64,000 nt of DNA from JBBDYG01 sp040901765 (GCA_040901765.1 JBBDYG010000069.1:1-64000); one strand, 5' to 3'; counted from the stretch's first letter, positions 51,264-59,561 are shown. The notes: generated by a model from the sequence alone, not told the origin. Numbers and translations are program-made.

Positions 51264-52685
51264 ATGGTCAAGCGCGTTTGTACAGATAATTTGCGAAATC
51301 TCGAAATTTCCGGGTGGCGAAGCTCCGCTTTCCGGGTTTTGGCGGTGCTATGGGCCTTGGGCTGGGGGTTGGCCCTCGGCCAGCCACGGTGCTGCGCCCA
51401 AGCGGGCGACGCCCCGCCGACAGTAGAACCGCCGGCCGCCGATGCCCCTGCTACGCCGGCGGAGGAGCTCGATCCTGAGGCGAAGCCGGCCGAGGAGCCG
51501 ACGCCGCCATCCGTCGAAGCTCCTCCGGAAGCGACTCCGGACAAGCCGGCGGACGAGGCGAAACCCTCGCCGGGGGAAGCGGACCCCGAAAAAGAGGCTT
51601 CGCCCCCAGAAATACCACCCGCGTCAACCCCGGAGTCGGCCGCGAAACTGGCCGACGAGAACGCCGCGGCCGCTGGCAAACCGGCGGTCGAGCAACCCGC
51701 TGTGACCTGGAGCGATGCCGTCGCGGCCGTGGTTGAAAAGAAAACTCCCGAGGGAGTACAGGATCTAAGGGTACTCGAGGACCAGGTACAACAGGTGTTG
51801 CAACACGCGATGCCCGCCACGTTGGGGGTCCAATTGGGCGATGCCGCCGGCAGCGCCGTGATTGTTTCTGCCGATGGTTTGGTACTGACAGCGGGCCACG
51901 TCGCGGGAATACCGGGCCGCGAAGTGAATTGTTACTTTGCCGATGGCCGCATCGCCAAGGGAATCACGCTGGGCATGAACCGGGCGATCGATAGCGGCAT
52001 GATCCGGCTCACCGAGCCTGGCCCGTGGCCCCACGTGAAACTTGCCGAGGAGGTGGCGGGACTCAAACCAGGCGAATGGGTCGTCGCCCTGGGGCACGCC
52101 GGCGGTTTCGATCCCGGGCGCACCCCGCCGGCGCGGATCGGCCGCGTCCTTTATCAGAACGAAGAGATCATCCACACCGACTGCGCGCTGGTGGGCGGCG
52201 ACTCGGGGGGACCCTTGTTTAACCTCCGCGGCCAGTTGGTCGGCATCCATAGCCGCATCGGTCGGCGGATCACCAGCAACTTCCACGTTCCGGTCGGTAC
52301 CTACCGCCAAACCTGGGACCGCCTCGTGGCGGGCGAGGTATGGGGCGGACGGCTCGATGCCGATGAGCCGGTTCGGTACCGACCGATGCTCGGCTTGGCC
52401 GTGCAAAATGGCGACGACCACTGCCGCGTCACGCAGGTGTTTGCCAATGGTCCGGCAAAGATCGCGGGAGTCGCCGCGGGCGACCTCATCCTGCAGTTTG
52501 ACGGCAAACCGGTGAAATCGGCCGACGAGCTTGTCAAACTGCTGTGGCAGCAAAAACCCGGCAATAAGGTCAAGCTGGAAATCGAGCGGGAGGGAAAGCC
52601 CCAGTCGATCGAAGTTCAGCTCGGCCAAATCGCCCAGTCGTTCCCCGGCAGTCCCGAACCGCCTGACGACGACGAAGAAAGCTGA
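51264..52685 (+). CDS. HtrA-like trypsin/PDZ serine protease
   Basis: 473 residues. A signal segment (AFRVLAVLWALGWGLALG) is followed by a long P/A/E-rich spacer (about 50-145), then a trypsin-like domain with all three catalytic residues: His212 (LTAGHVAG), Asp243 (AIDSGMIRL) and Ser314 (GGDSGGPLFN). A single PDZ domain (about 385-470; ANGPAKIAGVAAGDLILQFD) follows. Expected to be periplasmic, acting on misfolded proteins. I use the ATG of MVKRVCTDN, after the TATAAT box. The next gene, 125 bp downstream, encodes a degenerate homologue. Confidence 0.9.
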   Translation: MVKRVCTDNLRNLEISGWRSSAFRVLAVLWALGWGLALGQPRCCAQAGDAPPTVEPPAADAPATPAEELDPEAKPAEEPTPPSVEAPPEATPDKPADEAKPSPGEADPEKEASPPEIPPASTPESAAKLADENAAAAGKPAVEQPAVTWSDAVAAVVEKKTPEGVQDLRVLEDQVQQVLQHAMPATLGVQLGDAAGSAVIVSADGLVLTAGHVAGIPGREVNCYFADGRIAKGITLGMNRAIDSGMIRLTEPGPWPHVKLAEEVAGLKPGEWVVALGHAGGFDPGRTPPARIGRVLYQNEEIIHTDCALVGGDSGGPLFNLRGQLVGIHSRIGRRITSNFHVPVGTYRQTWDRLVAGEVWGGRLDADEPVRYRPMLGLAVQNGDDHCRVTQVFANGPAKIAGVAAGDLILQFDGKPVKSADELVKLLWQQKPGNKVKLEIEREGKPQSIEVQLGQIAQSFPGSPEPPDDDEES

Positions 52686-52722
52686 TCGCGAACATGCGCC
52701 ATTTTATTTACTGCGATAGAAG

Positions 52723-52810
52723 CGGGGTGGCACGCCCCGAGGCTCTGCGAAGGGCGCGGCGTGCGACGCAGCAACCACGCCCATCGAGGATTCTGGGCGT
52801 GCCACCCTGC
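52723..52810. repeat. Family C-like hairpin between the protease genes
   Basis: Arms GGGGTGGCACGCCCCGAG and CGAGGATTCTGGGCGTGCCA with CCCTGC pair over about 24 bp with some mismatches. The right arm ends one base before the start codon of the degenerate protease, so it could mask its ribosome binding site. In-frame upstream codons run through it and were excluded. Confidence 0.75.
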
Positions 52811-53890
52811 ATGCGAGCGCTATTTCTGCTGCTGGCGATTCTGTCTCTGACGGTGTCGCCGTTACGCGCGCAAGAAGCACCGCCCGATTCACCTTCCGAG
52901 CGGGCGCGCGGCGCGTTTCGCGATGCGATCGAGCGGTTGTGGGTGCCGCAGTCGCGGCTGGCAACGGGGCCGCATGTGCTGGCCGCATTTCGCGAGGTGG
53001 TTGCCGCGGTGAATCAGTCGACGGTCGTGGTCCGTTGCGATGGCCAAGACGCCGCCCTTGGTGGCATCGTCGGTTCCGATGGCTGGGTGCTCACGAAGGC
53101 GACAGCGCTCAGCGGTTCGACCACCTGCCGACTGGCGGACGGTCGCGAGTTCGATGCGGAGCTCGTGGGCGTCGATCGCGAGTTCGACCTGGCGATGCTC
53201 AAGCTGCCGGCAAAACGGCTGCCGGCGCTCGACCTGTCGCAAAACGGCCCGATCGAAGTTGGTGCCTGGCTCGCCACCGCGGGTGTTGCGAAAGACCCCA
53301 CAGCAGTTGGGATCGTGAGCGTCGCGGCGCGGCGAATCGCCCATCAGCCTGGCATCCTCGGCGTGCAACTCGACGAAGTCGAGAAAGGCCCGCTCGTGGT
53401 GCAAGTGTTCGACGAGAGCGGCGCCGCCAAGGCGGGCGTGCTCGTGAACGATATCGTTCTATCGGTGAACGGCGAGAAAACGCCCAACCGCGACGAGCTA
53501 CAGAAGCAAATCCGCCTCCACAGCCCGGGCGATGAAATCGAGATTCAAATTCTGCGCGGCGACGCCGAATTGACCCTCCGCGCGACGCTCGTTGGCGAGC
53601 TTAAAGACTTCGGCCCCCTGAATCGAAGCGAGTTTCAGAACGCAATGGGCGGTGAATTGAGCAGCCGCCGGTTCGGCTTCCCCGAAGCGCTGCAGCACGA
53701 CACCGTTCTGGACCCGGAAGATTGCGGCGGGCCCGTGGTCGATCTCGATGGCCGCGTCGTAGGCTTCAACATCGCCCGCTCCGGCCGCACCGAAAGCTAC
53801 GCGATCCCGACCAGCGCCGTCGTTGACCGAATGTACGACTTGATGTCGGGCAAGTTGGCGCCGAAGGACGAGGAAGAGACGAAGGAATGA
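52811..53890 (+). CDS. Degenerate trypsin-like protein with PDZ inside the protease fold
   Basis: 359 residues with a signal peptide (LFLLLAILSLTVSPLRA). Residues 60-175 match the first half of an HtrA-type protease, but the His position (LTAGHVV in active enzymes) reads LTKATAL. A PDZ domain (about 180-262; GVLVNDIVLSVNGEKTPN) follows, and only then comes the second half, with EDCGGPVVDLDGRVVGFN: the catalytic Ser of GDSGGP is Cys305. Asp126 remains in FDLAML. The protein is probably a non-catalytic binding protein. Encoded directly after the active homologue and overlapping the next gene by 4 bp. Confidence 0.85.
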   Translation: MRALFLLLAILSLTVSPLRAQEAPPDSPSERARGAFRDAIERLWVPQSRLATGPHVLAAFREVVAAVNQSTVVVRCDGQDAALGGIVGSDGWVLTKATALSGSTTCRLADGREFDAELVGVDREFDLAMLKLPAKRLPALDLSQNGPIEVGAWLATAGVAKDPTAVGIVSVAARRIAHQPGILGVQLDEVEKGPLVVQVFDESGAAKAGVLVNDIVLSVNGEKTPNRDELQKQIRLHSPGDEIEIQILRGDAELTLRATLVGELKDFGPLNRSEFQNAMGGELSSRRFGFPEALQHDTVLDPEDCGGPVVDLDGRVVGFNIARSGRTESYAIPTSAVVDRMYDLMSGKLAPKDEEETKE

Positions 53891-54120
53891 TTGAGTCGGT
53901 GGCGGAGTTTGTCTTCCATATGATCGGCTGCTTGCTGCTAGTCGGCACCGGCGAAGCGATTCTGTTTGCCGTGACGCTGGGTCGCTACCGACCCGATTGG
54001 AATAAGTATGCGCAGCGCGACGTCGGTATGTCCGTGCTTGCGTTCGAGGCTAGCTTTTGGATTGGTGCGGCGTTCTGGTTTGCGGTAGGATTTGTGGGAT
54101 GGTGGTTACTGGCGGCGTAG
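53887..54120 (+). CDS. Small membrane protein
   Basis: 77 residues with two membrane segments (about 8-30 and 50-75; HMIGCLLLVGTGEAILFAV and FWIGAAFWFAVGFVGWWLLA). The ATG overlaps the stop codon of the degenerate protease (ATGA), so the two are translationally coupled. The pattern resembles short proteins of unknown function with a conserved G..E.IL stretch. It may help retain the PDZ protein at the membrane. Confidence 0.7.
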   Translation: MIESVAEFVFHMIGCLLLVGTGEAILFAVTLGRYRPDWNKYAQRDVGMSVLAFEASFWIGAAFWFAVGFVGWWLLAA

Positions 54121-54157
54121 GATCAGTTATGAATAGCTATTGACGTGGAGTGCGAAC

Positions 54158-54397
54158 ATGACGGTCTTTACAGCACATGTTGAAAACGGAGCAGTGGTGT
54201 TGGATACTCCCATGTCACTACCCGACGGAGCGCGGCTGCGCGTTGAGTTGGTGGAACCCAACAATACGCATGCCGGAAGTGAGGCCGATGATTCGCTGAG
54301 TTCCTGGCTGTTAAGTTATGCTGGTACGGTGCGCGATCTACCGAATGACATGGCGGAACAGCATGACCACTACATCCACGGAACCTCAAAGAGATAG
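54158..54397 (+). CDS. VapB/DUF104-like antitoxin-type protein, unpaired
   Basis: 79 residues. MTVFTAHVENGAVVLDTPMS then LPDGARLRVELVEP is the beta-hairpin dimer of DUF104/AbrB-related antitoxins ('V.A.v.nGvl.L..p..LpeG..v.v.v'), followed by a helical toxin-binding tail (YAGTVRDLPNDMAEQHDHYI). The expected PIN-domain toxin gene does not follow; the next frame encodes a monooxygenase. Either an orphan antitoxin or a transcription factor. Confidence 0.75.
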   Translation: MTVFTAHVENGAVVLDTPMSLPDGARLRVELVEPNNTHAGSEADDSLSSWLLSYAGTVRDLPNDMAEQHDHYIHGTSKR

Positions 54398-54424
54398 CTA
54401 CGGCCTTCGCCGACTCATTCGCCC

Positions 54425-54733
54425 ATGATCCACGTCCTCGCCACCATCGAGCTTGCCCCCGGCCAGCGGCAGGCTTTCCTCGCCGAGTTTCACAAGCTGA
54501 TGCCGAAGGTTCACGCCGAGCAAGGCTGCATCGAATATGGCCCGGCGGTCGATGTATCGAGCCCGATCCCCATCCAAGTGCCGCCGCGGGACGATGTGGT
54601 GCTGGTGATTGAGAAATGGGGCAGCGTGGCGGATTTAATGGCCCACCTGGCCGCCCCCCACATGGCCGACTATCGCGCCGCAACTGCAGAAATGGTTCGT
54701 AGCGTGACGATTCAGGTTCTCGAACCTGCGTGA
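54425..54733 (+). CDS. Antibiotic biosynthesis monooxygenase (ABM) domain protein
   Basis: 102 residues. IHVLATIELAPGQRQAFLAE at the start, HAEQGCIEYGPAVD and VLVIEKWGSVADLMAHLAAP are the conserved strands and helix of the ABM dimeric ferredoxin-like fold (YgiN/quinol monooxygenase group: cofactor-free oxidation of quinols or aldehydes). The substrate is unknown. Starts 27 bp after the antitoxin-like gene. Confidence 0.9.
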   Translation: MIHVLATIELAPGQRQAFLAEFHKLMPKVHAEQGCIEYGPAVDVSSPIPIQVPPRDDVVLVIEKWGSVADLMAHLAAPHMADYRAATAEMVRSVTIQVLEPA

Positions 54734-54790
54734 ATTGTCCGTTGTCTATTGCGGGAGGTCCGTTGTATTCTCTTGTTCGGCGATTTCCGC

Positions 54791-54825
54791 GCTCCGCTCC
54801 GAGGACTCCGCGTCGCGGCTAACTC
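54791..54825. repeat. Family G repeat, short form
   Basis: GCTCCGCTCCGAGGACTCCG followed by CGTCGCGGCTAACTC, shared with 34625-34682 and the inverse of 35636-35692. It lies 19 bp before proB. Confidence 0.65.
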
Positions 54826-54843
54826 AGTCGTGCCCCGTCTTCC

Positions 54844-55995
54844 ATGTTCGATCCCTTACGCCAAGAAATCGCTGCCACGGCCGACACGGTTGTCGTGAAA
54901 GTTGGCACGCGCGTACTCACGCGGCCCGACGGCACGCTCGACCCGGCGCGAGTGGTGGCAATTGCCGAGCAGCTTGCGGAGCTGCTCGCTGCCGGGCGGC
55001 GGGTGGTGCTGGTGAGCAGCGGTGCGGTCGGGGCAGGTATCGGCCGGCTGAAGCTCGTCCAGCGGCCCTCGGATTTGGCGCAATTGCAAGCGATTGCCGC
55101 CGTGGGTCAAAGCTGCCTGATCGAGGCCTACAACCGCGCGCTCGAATCCCGCGGCCACCACGCGGCCCAGATCCTGCTTACCGCCGATGACTTTAGCGAT
55201 CGCGCGCGTTATCTCAATGTTCGCAATACAATCTTCGCGCTGTTTCGCTTCGGCGCGGTGCCCATCATTAACGAGAACGACACCGTCCGCGTCGACGAGC
55301 TGCAACGCAACTTCGGCGACAACGACCGGCTCGCCGCGATGGTCACCAACCTGATCCGCGCGCCTCTCTTGATCTTGCTCTCGGATGTGGAGGGGTTGTT
55401 CGACGCCGATCCCCGCGATCCAAAGTCGCAGCTCATTTCCACGGTGGATGACATCGACGGGGCGATTGCGAGATATGTCGCCAAGGTCGATCGGCCGGGC
55501 GAAGTGCAACTGAGCCTCGGCGGCATGGCAAGCAAGCTCGACGCCGCCCGCATCGCCACCGCTTCGGGCGAAAGCGTGGTGATCGCCAGCGGAACGCGCC
55601 CCAACGTAATTCGCGAAGTGCTGGCCGGCGAACTGGTCGGCACGATCGTGCTGGCCAAAGGCCGCGCGGTCACCAGTCGCAAGCGGTGGATCGGCTGGAC
55701 GGCGCCCCAACGCGGGCGGCTGACGCTCGATGCCGGGGCCGCCCGAGCGATTACGCAACAAGGCCGAAGCCTGCTGGCGGTCGGCATTACCCAGGTGGAA
55801 GGCGAATTTGCCAAGGGCGACGTCCTCGCCTTGTGCGATGCCGCCGGCCAGGAACAAGCCCGCGGACTGTCCAACTACTCCTCTGCCGATCTGCGCCGCA
55901 TCATGGGCCAATCGACCGAGCGTTTTGCCGAAATTCTAGGGCATTGTCCCTACCAGGAGGTCGTTCACCGCGACCATCTGACACTGGTTCGATAG
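54844..55995 (+). CDS. proB: Glutamate 5-kinase with PUA domain
   Basis: First enzyme of proline synthesis, phosphorylating L-glutamate. 383 residues: an amino-acid kinase domain (VVKVGTRVLTRPDG, VLVSSGAVGAGIGRL, PIINENDTVRVDEL with FGDNDRLAA) and a C-terminal PUA domain (about 290-370; RGRLTLDAGAARAITQQGRS, VGITQVEGEFAKGDVLAL). All main binding motifs are intact. proA, its usual partner, is not adjacent. Confidence 0.96.
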   Translation: MFDPLRQEIAATADTVVVKVGTRVLTRPDGTLDPARVVAIAEQLAELLAAGRRVVLVSSGAVGAGIGRLKLVQRPSDLAQLQAIAAVGQSCLIEAYNRALESRGHHAAQILLTADDFSDRARYLNVRNTIFALFRFGAVPIINENDTVRVDELQRNFGDNDRLAAMVTNLIRAPLLILLSDVEGLFDADPRDPKSQLISTVDDIDGAIARYVAKVDRPGEVQLSLGGMASKLDAARIATASGESVVIASGTRPNVIREVLAGELVGTIVLAKGRAVTSRKRWIGWTAPQRGRLTLDAGAARAITQQGRSLLAVGITQVEGEFAKGDVLALCDAAGQEQARGLSNYSSADLRRIMGQSTERFAEILGHCPYQEVVHRDHLTLVR

Positions 55996-56185
55996 CTTCG
56001 CCTGAGGTAAGCTAGGCAAAGCAGGGTAAGTTTGCCGAACGCTTGGATTTTGCGGTCGCTTCACGGCGCGTCGGGCTTCGCTCGACTGCAAGCTAGCAGA
56101 TGTCCGACGAAGAGATAGTGCGCGCCGTGTGTGTGACTGTTGGCGCGCTTCCGTGTCGCGCTGCTCCAACCAATCGGCTGCTTCG

Positions 56186-57697
56186 ATGCTCACCCACCTC
56201 TCGCAACCACTTGATGTTTCGCCATGGGATCTTGACCGCATGATGCCCTCCCCGGTCAAAACCTTTCCGGCGACCGCGCTGCCGGTCACTCGGACCAGCT
56301 TAGCGGATTTCAAGCTGAATCTGTTCGATAGCATCCGCGGTTTGCATGCCAAGTATGGCGATATCGCGGCGGTCGACGACGGCTCGCTACGGGTCGTGTT
56401 CTCGTTTCATCCTCGCTACAACCAGCAGGTGTTGAGCGACGCGACCACCTATCATGCCCGCTTCTTCGCGATCCGCGGACCGAAGCGCTCGGCACAGCGC
56501 CGCGTAACCTGCGGGCTGCTGGCGATGAATGGGGACCAACATCGCCGTAACCGCCGGGCGGTGAAGGAGCGATTCAGCCTCAAGGCGATTGCTTCCTACC
56601 GCGCCCCGATCGAAGGCTTTGTCGATCAGATGCTCTCCACGTGGCGGGCGGGAGAAATCCGCGATATCAATCGCGACATGACCCGCTACATGCTCGAGGT
56701 CACCAGTACGATCTTGTTCGGCCTCGAGGAGCCGAAGCTCGCCTACGAGCTAGGCGAGCAGGTGGCCGCGTGGGTGGCGATGAACCACGAGTTAGGCGTC
56801 GGCGCTTTGGTGCCGGATGCAACTTTCTCCGCCCGCTATGAAGAGCTGCTGCAATTTGCCGAAGGACTCGAAGAACGGGTGATGGAGATGATCCGCCGGC
56901 GTCGCCGCGAGACGGGTGGCCGGCACGACGTGCTTTCGCTGCTGGTGCGATCGCACGACGAAGAAGGCGGACTGACCGACGAGGAGCTGGTCGGCCAGGC
57001 CTGTGTGCTGTTCGGCGCGGCGCACATGACAACGTCCCACTCGCTCACCTGGACGCTGCTGTTGCTCGCGCAACATCCCGAAATCGCCCGACAACTGTGG
57101 ACGGAGTCCACCTTATCCCCCTCCTCCGTACTCGGGGGAGGGGCTAGGGGAGGGGGCATCCCCGACTCCGGTACCGCCGAACCCCTCGTTGACCGCATCA
57201 TTCGCGAAAGCATGCGCGTGCTGCCCGCCTCCGCGTACTCGCAGCGGATTAACGATGTGGCCGTGAAGCTCGGCCCGTTCGATCTGCCCCGCGGCACCCC
57301 GATCGTATTCACGCCGCTGGTGACGCATCACCTGGCCGAATTCTATCCCGAACCGGAACGATTCGATCCCGACCGGTGGTTAACGATCCGCCCCAGTGCG
57401 TATGAGTACATCCCCTTCGGCGGTGGGCCACGCCTGTGCATCGGCGGCCCGTTGGCAATGGAAATCTTGCGCACCACGTTGCCCCGCATCGCGGCCAAGT
57501 TTTCCCTCGCAGTCGAACCGGGCGTCGAGATCAACGCCGAAGTCTGCGGCACAATGCTCAACCCCGCCGGTCCCGTGCCGATGCGCCTCACCCCAGCCGG
57601 CACCGGCTACGCCACGCAGGAAATTCACGGCAACGTCAATGAGCTGTGTGAGTTTCCAACCGCCGAGCCGGCCGGCCTGCGTCGCAGGATGAAATGA
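56186..57697 (+). CDS. Cytochrome P450 with repeat-encoded insertion
   Basis: 503 residues from the chosen ATG; starts at 56129 and 56240 are alternatives, the latter giving MMPSPVKTFP. P450 motifs: I-helix FGAAHMTTSHSLTW, ExxR in IIRESMRVLP, and the haem loop FGGGPRLCIGGPLAME with the Cys ligand. It resembles the CYP102/110-like bacterial group by pattern only. Between the I and K helices the codons 57117-57157 are a G-rich repeat also found between genes, giving SPSSVLGGGARGGGIP in place of a normal J-helix region. Substrate and redox partners are unknown. Confidence 0.9.
   Translation: MLTHLSQPLDVSPWDLDRMMPSPVKTFPATALPVTRTSLADFKLNLFDSIRGLHAKYGDIAAVDDGSLRVVFSFHPRYNQQVLSDATTYHARFFAIRGPKRSAQRRVTCGLLAMNGDQHRRNRRAVKERFSLKAIASYRAPIEGFVDQMLSTWRAGEIRDINRDMTRYMLEVTSTILFGLEEPKLAYELGEQVAAWVAMNHELGVGALVPDATFSARYEELLQFAEGLEERVMEMIRRRRRETGGRHDVLSLLVRSHDEEGGLTDEELVGQACVLFGAAHMTTSHSLTWTLLLLAQHPEIARQLWTESTLSPSSVLGGGARGGGIPDSGTAEPLVDRIIRESMRVLPASAYSQRINDVAVKLGPFDLPRGTPIVFTPLVTHHLAEFYPEPERFDPDRWLTIRPSAYEYIPFGGGPRLCIGGPLAMEILRTTLPRIAAKFSLAVEPGVEINAEVCGTMLNPAGPVPMRLTPAGTGYATQEIHGNVNELCEFPTAEPAGLRRRMK
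57117..57157. repeat. G-rich repeat inside the P450 gene
   Basis: CCCCCTCCTCCGTACTCGGG then GGAGGGGCTAGGGGAGGGGG. About 34 of 41 positions match 22584-22624. It keeps the reading frame and contains no stop codon on the coding strand. Confidence 0.85.
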
Positions 57698-57770
57698 GAT
57701 TGGATTCAATCCGCGGCGGAGGGTAAACTTGTTATCAAGCGAATTACTTCTCACAGTCAGGAAAGTCGCC

Positions 57771-58016
57771 ATGACAATTGAACAACTCCGCAACGTTCAC
57801 AACGCAAACCCTTTTCAGCCGTTTACACTCCACCTTGCGGATGGAAGAAGCTTTCGTGTTCCGCACCGCGATTTTCTGTCCCATTCTCCGGCCGGTCGAA
57901 CCGTAATCGTGTATGGGGAAGGCGAAAACTTCAGCATCCTCGATCTGCTGTTGGTTACAGAAGTTGAAGTGCATAACGGCTCGTCGAAGCCGCGCGGAAG
58001 ACGCAAAAACGATTAG
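57771..58016 (+). CDS. Small conserved protein, function unknown
   Basis: 81 residues: MTIEQLRNVHNANPFQPFTL then HLADGRSFRVPHRDFLSHSP. The first helix (L..h.a.PF.PF.i.l.dG..f.V.hpdf) matches a widespread short family in planctomycetes and Verrucomicrobia with no known function. The ATG follows AGGAAAG. A basic tail (SSKPRGRRKND) ends it. Confidence 0.8.
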   Translation: MTIEQLRNVHNANPFQPFTLHLADGRSFRVPHRDFLSHSPAGRTVIVYGEGENFSILDLLLVTEVEVHNGSSKPRGRRKND

Positions 58017-58316
58017 ATTCTGCAACTTGGAAGAGTCATCTACCGAGACGCGGCCGGATGCCAGTTGAAACAGCAGCTTCTGGCCAGCAGACTCAGCGAT
58101 TTCAGAGTGCTGGATCAACTGGCGTGACCGCGCCAGCCTGTTGCGACGCCCCACCCCAAATGCTTGCGGCGGCCAGCCGACCGGTTACAATGGAAAACGG
58201 GGGCGGCCTGCTCCCGGTCATCGACCTCCACGCGCGAATTCTCGACTTCGGCCTAATGAACTAACTATCTGGTTCGCTAGCTTCAGGCCGGTCTGTTTCC
58301 GTCGAGTTTTCATTCT
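58017..58316. other. Spacer without recognised gene
   Basis: About 300 bp. A 68-codon frame here (58058-58264) has no family resemblance and a poor start context; I do not call it. No repeat family of this window is present. Confidence 0.5.
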
Positions 58317-59207
58317 ATGCGCGAGGTTGCTCTCTTGGGTCGATTAATCTTCCGTCTGCGATTTTTGGCAATTGTGCTGGCCAACGTTTCCGCGATGGGG
58401 GTCGTCGCTAGGGCGTGCGACCTGTGTCGTGCCACCGGCTTGACCATGGCGCACGCGGACGAAAGTGTAAGTATCGACGTCCCGCCGCCTTCGCCGCAGG
58501 CGTTCTCCACCCAAGGGGGCATGTGGCCGCAACCGGGGGGGCGAAGCTCACCGGTCACCATCACCTACAGCTACAACAACTTGCTCGACGGTGGCCTGAA
58601 GCAGCGCAACGGCCAGCCGCTGCCCGTGAGAATCATCCGCGCGTCGGTTGAGGAAGCCTTTAGCCTGTGGGCCGGCGTCGCCCCGCTGCATTTTGTTGAG
58701 GTCCCCGATCAGGGGACGTTTCCGGTGCCGCGCGGGGGATATCCGAACGGGCAGTTCGGGCAGATTCGACTTAACCACGTCCATATCAATGGCCCCGACA
58801 TTCCCGGCCAGCAGCCGATTGCCAAAGCGCAGGCCCATTTTCCCAGCACCGGCGGCAACCTCGGCGGGGATGTGTTTTTCGACCACAGCGATCCGTGGGA
58901 GGAGAGCGGCACACTCTCCACGCCCGACGTGTTGGGCGCCACGATTCACGAGCTAGGCCACTCGCTGGGCCTAGCTCATTCCACGCTGCCGCAAGCGAAC
59001 ATGTACTGGATCTTCACGCGCTTCCAAGGCCCGGGAACCGGCGCGGCACTCCACGCCGACGACATCGCCGGCATCCAGCAGGTTTACGGCCCGGGACAAG
59101 GCAGCGTCACCCCGCTCCTCGTCAGCGTGCCGGAGCCGACGGCATGGGTGTTGTTGAGCTTAGCCCTTGCGGGCCTTCTGATGCGAACGGCAATGCTGAA
59201 AAGATAG
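58317..59207 (+). CDS. Secreted matrixin-like metalloprotease with PEP-CTERM signal
   Basis: 296 residues with an N-terminal hydrophobic segment (LIFRLRFLAIVLANVSAMGV). The zinc site TIHELGHSLGLAHS is a complete HExxHxxGxxH of the metzincin class; the Met-turn should lie in the following ANMYWIF segment. Upstream are ITYSYNNLLDGG and AFSLWAGVAPLHFVEV, typical of matrixins. The tail VPEPTAWVLLSLALAGLLM then RTAMLKR is a PEP-CTERM signal. Likely a surface-directed protease. Confidence 0.88.
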   Translation: MREVALLGRLIFRLRFLAIVLANVSAMGVVARACDLCRATGLTMAHADESVSIDVPPPSPQAFSTQGGMWPQPGGRSSPVTITYSYNNLLDGGLKQRNGQPLPVRIIRASVEEAFSLWAGVAPLHFVEVPDQGTFPVPRGGYPNGQFGQIRLNHVHINGPDIPGQQPIAKAQAHFPSTGGNLGGDVFFDHSDPWEESGTLSTPDVLGATIHELGHSLGLAHSTLPQANMYWIFTRFQGPGTGAALHADDIAGIQQVYGPGQGSVTPLLVSVPEPTAWVLLSLALAGLLMRTAMLKR

Positions 59208-59300
59208 GACTCACGCGGAGGAGCGGAGGTCGCCAAGGACAAATCAAAGCAATAAGTATCATTGCATCCGAATGGTTGGAAGGACTTCACCAAATCCTAA

Positions 59301-59514
59301 ACGCCGAAGGCGTTGCGCCTGCCAGCCCAGGGTAGTCCGCCGCGGCGGACTACCCTGGGATAACGGTTTGTACTGCCTGATCTACCCCAACGGGGTTGCA
59401 TCGCCGGCAGGTAAGTGGTGCAACCCCTTCGGGGTAGGTGAACAATACTTGCCACGATACCCAGGGTAGCTTCGCAACCCTGGGCTGGCAGGCGTAACCG
59501 CTTCGCGGTAAAGA
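59301..59514 (+). repeat. Family B multi-hairpin repeat, copy 3
   Basis: The most regular copy. Outside hairpin ACGCC-GAA-GGCGT; closing-stem half GCGCCTGCCAG; long hairpin CCCAGGGTAGTCCGCC with perfect inverse; TACCCC-AAC-GGGGT; ACCCC-TTC-GGGGT; CCCAGGGT/ACCCTGGG; stem half CTGGCAGGCGT; outside hairpin ACCGC-TTC-GCGGT. The closing stem pairs 11 bases with one mismatch. It separates the matrixin and PEP-CTERM genes, whose stops face each other. Confidence 0.92.
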
Positions 59515-59561
59515 CGCGCCTACGTGCTGATACGATAAGTCCGAAACAAACATTCTAAGCG

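Noticed and set aside
50912..51264. An SOS box between lexA and the protease gene
   Set aside because: Neither the GAAC-N4-GTTC nor the CTGT-N8-ACAG type was found; the CGAACGTAC near 51255 is only a partial match.
54856..55911. A 351-codon frame opposite proB
   Set aside because: Shadow of an essential, fully conserved gene.
58058..58264. A 68-codon frame in the spacer before the matrixin gene
   Set aside because: No ribosome binding site, no motif, composition like non-coding flanks.
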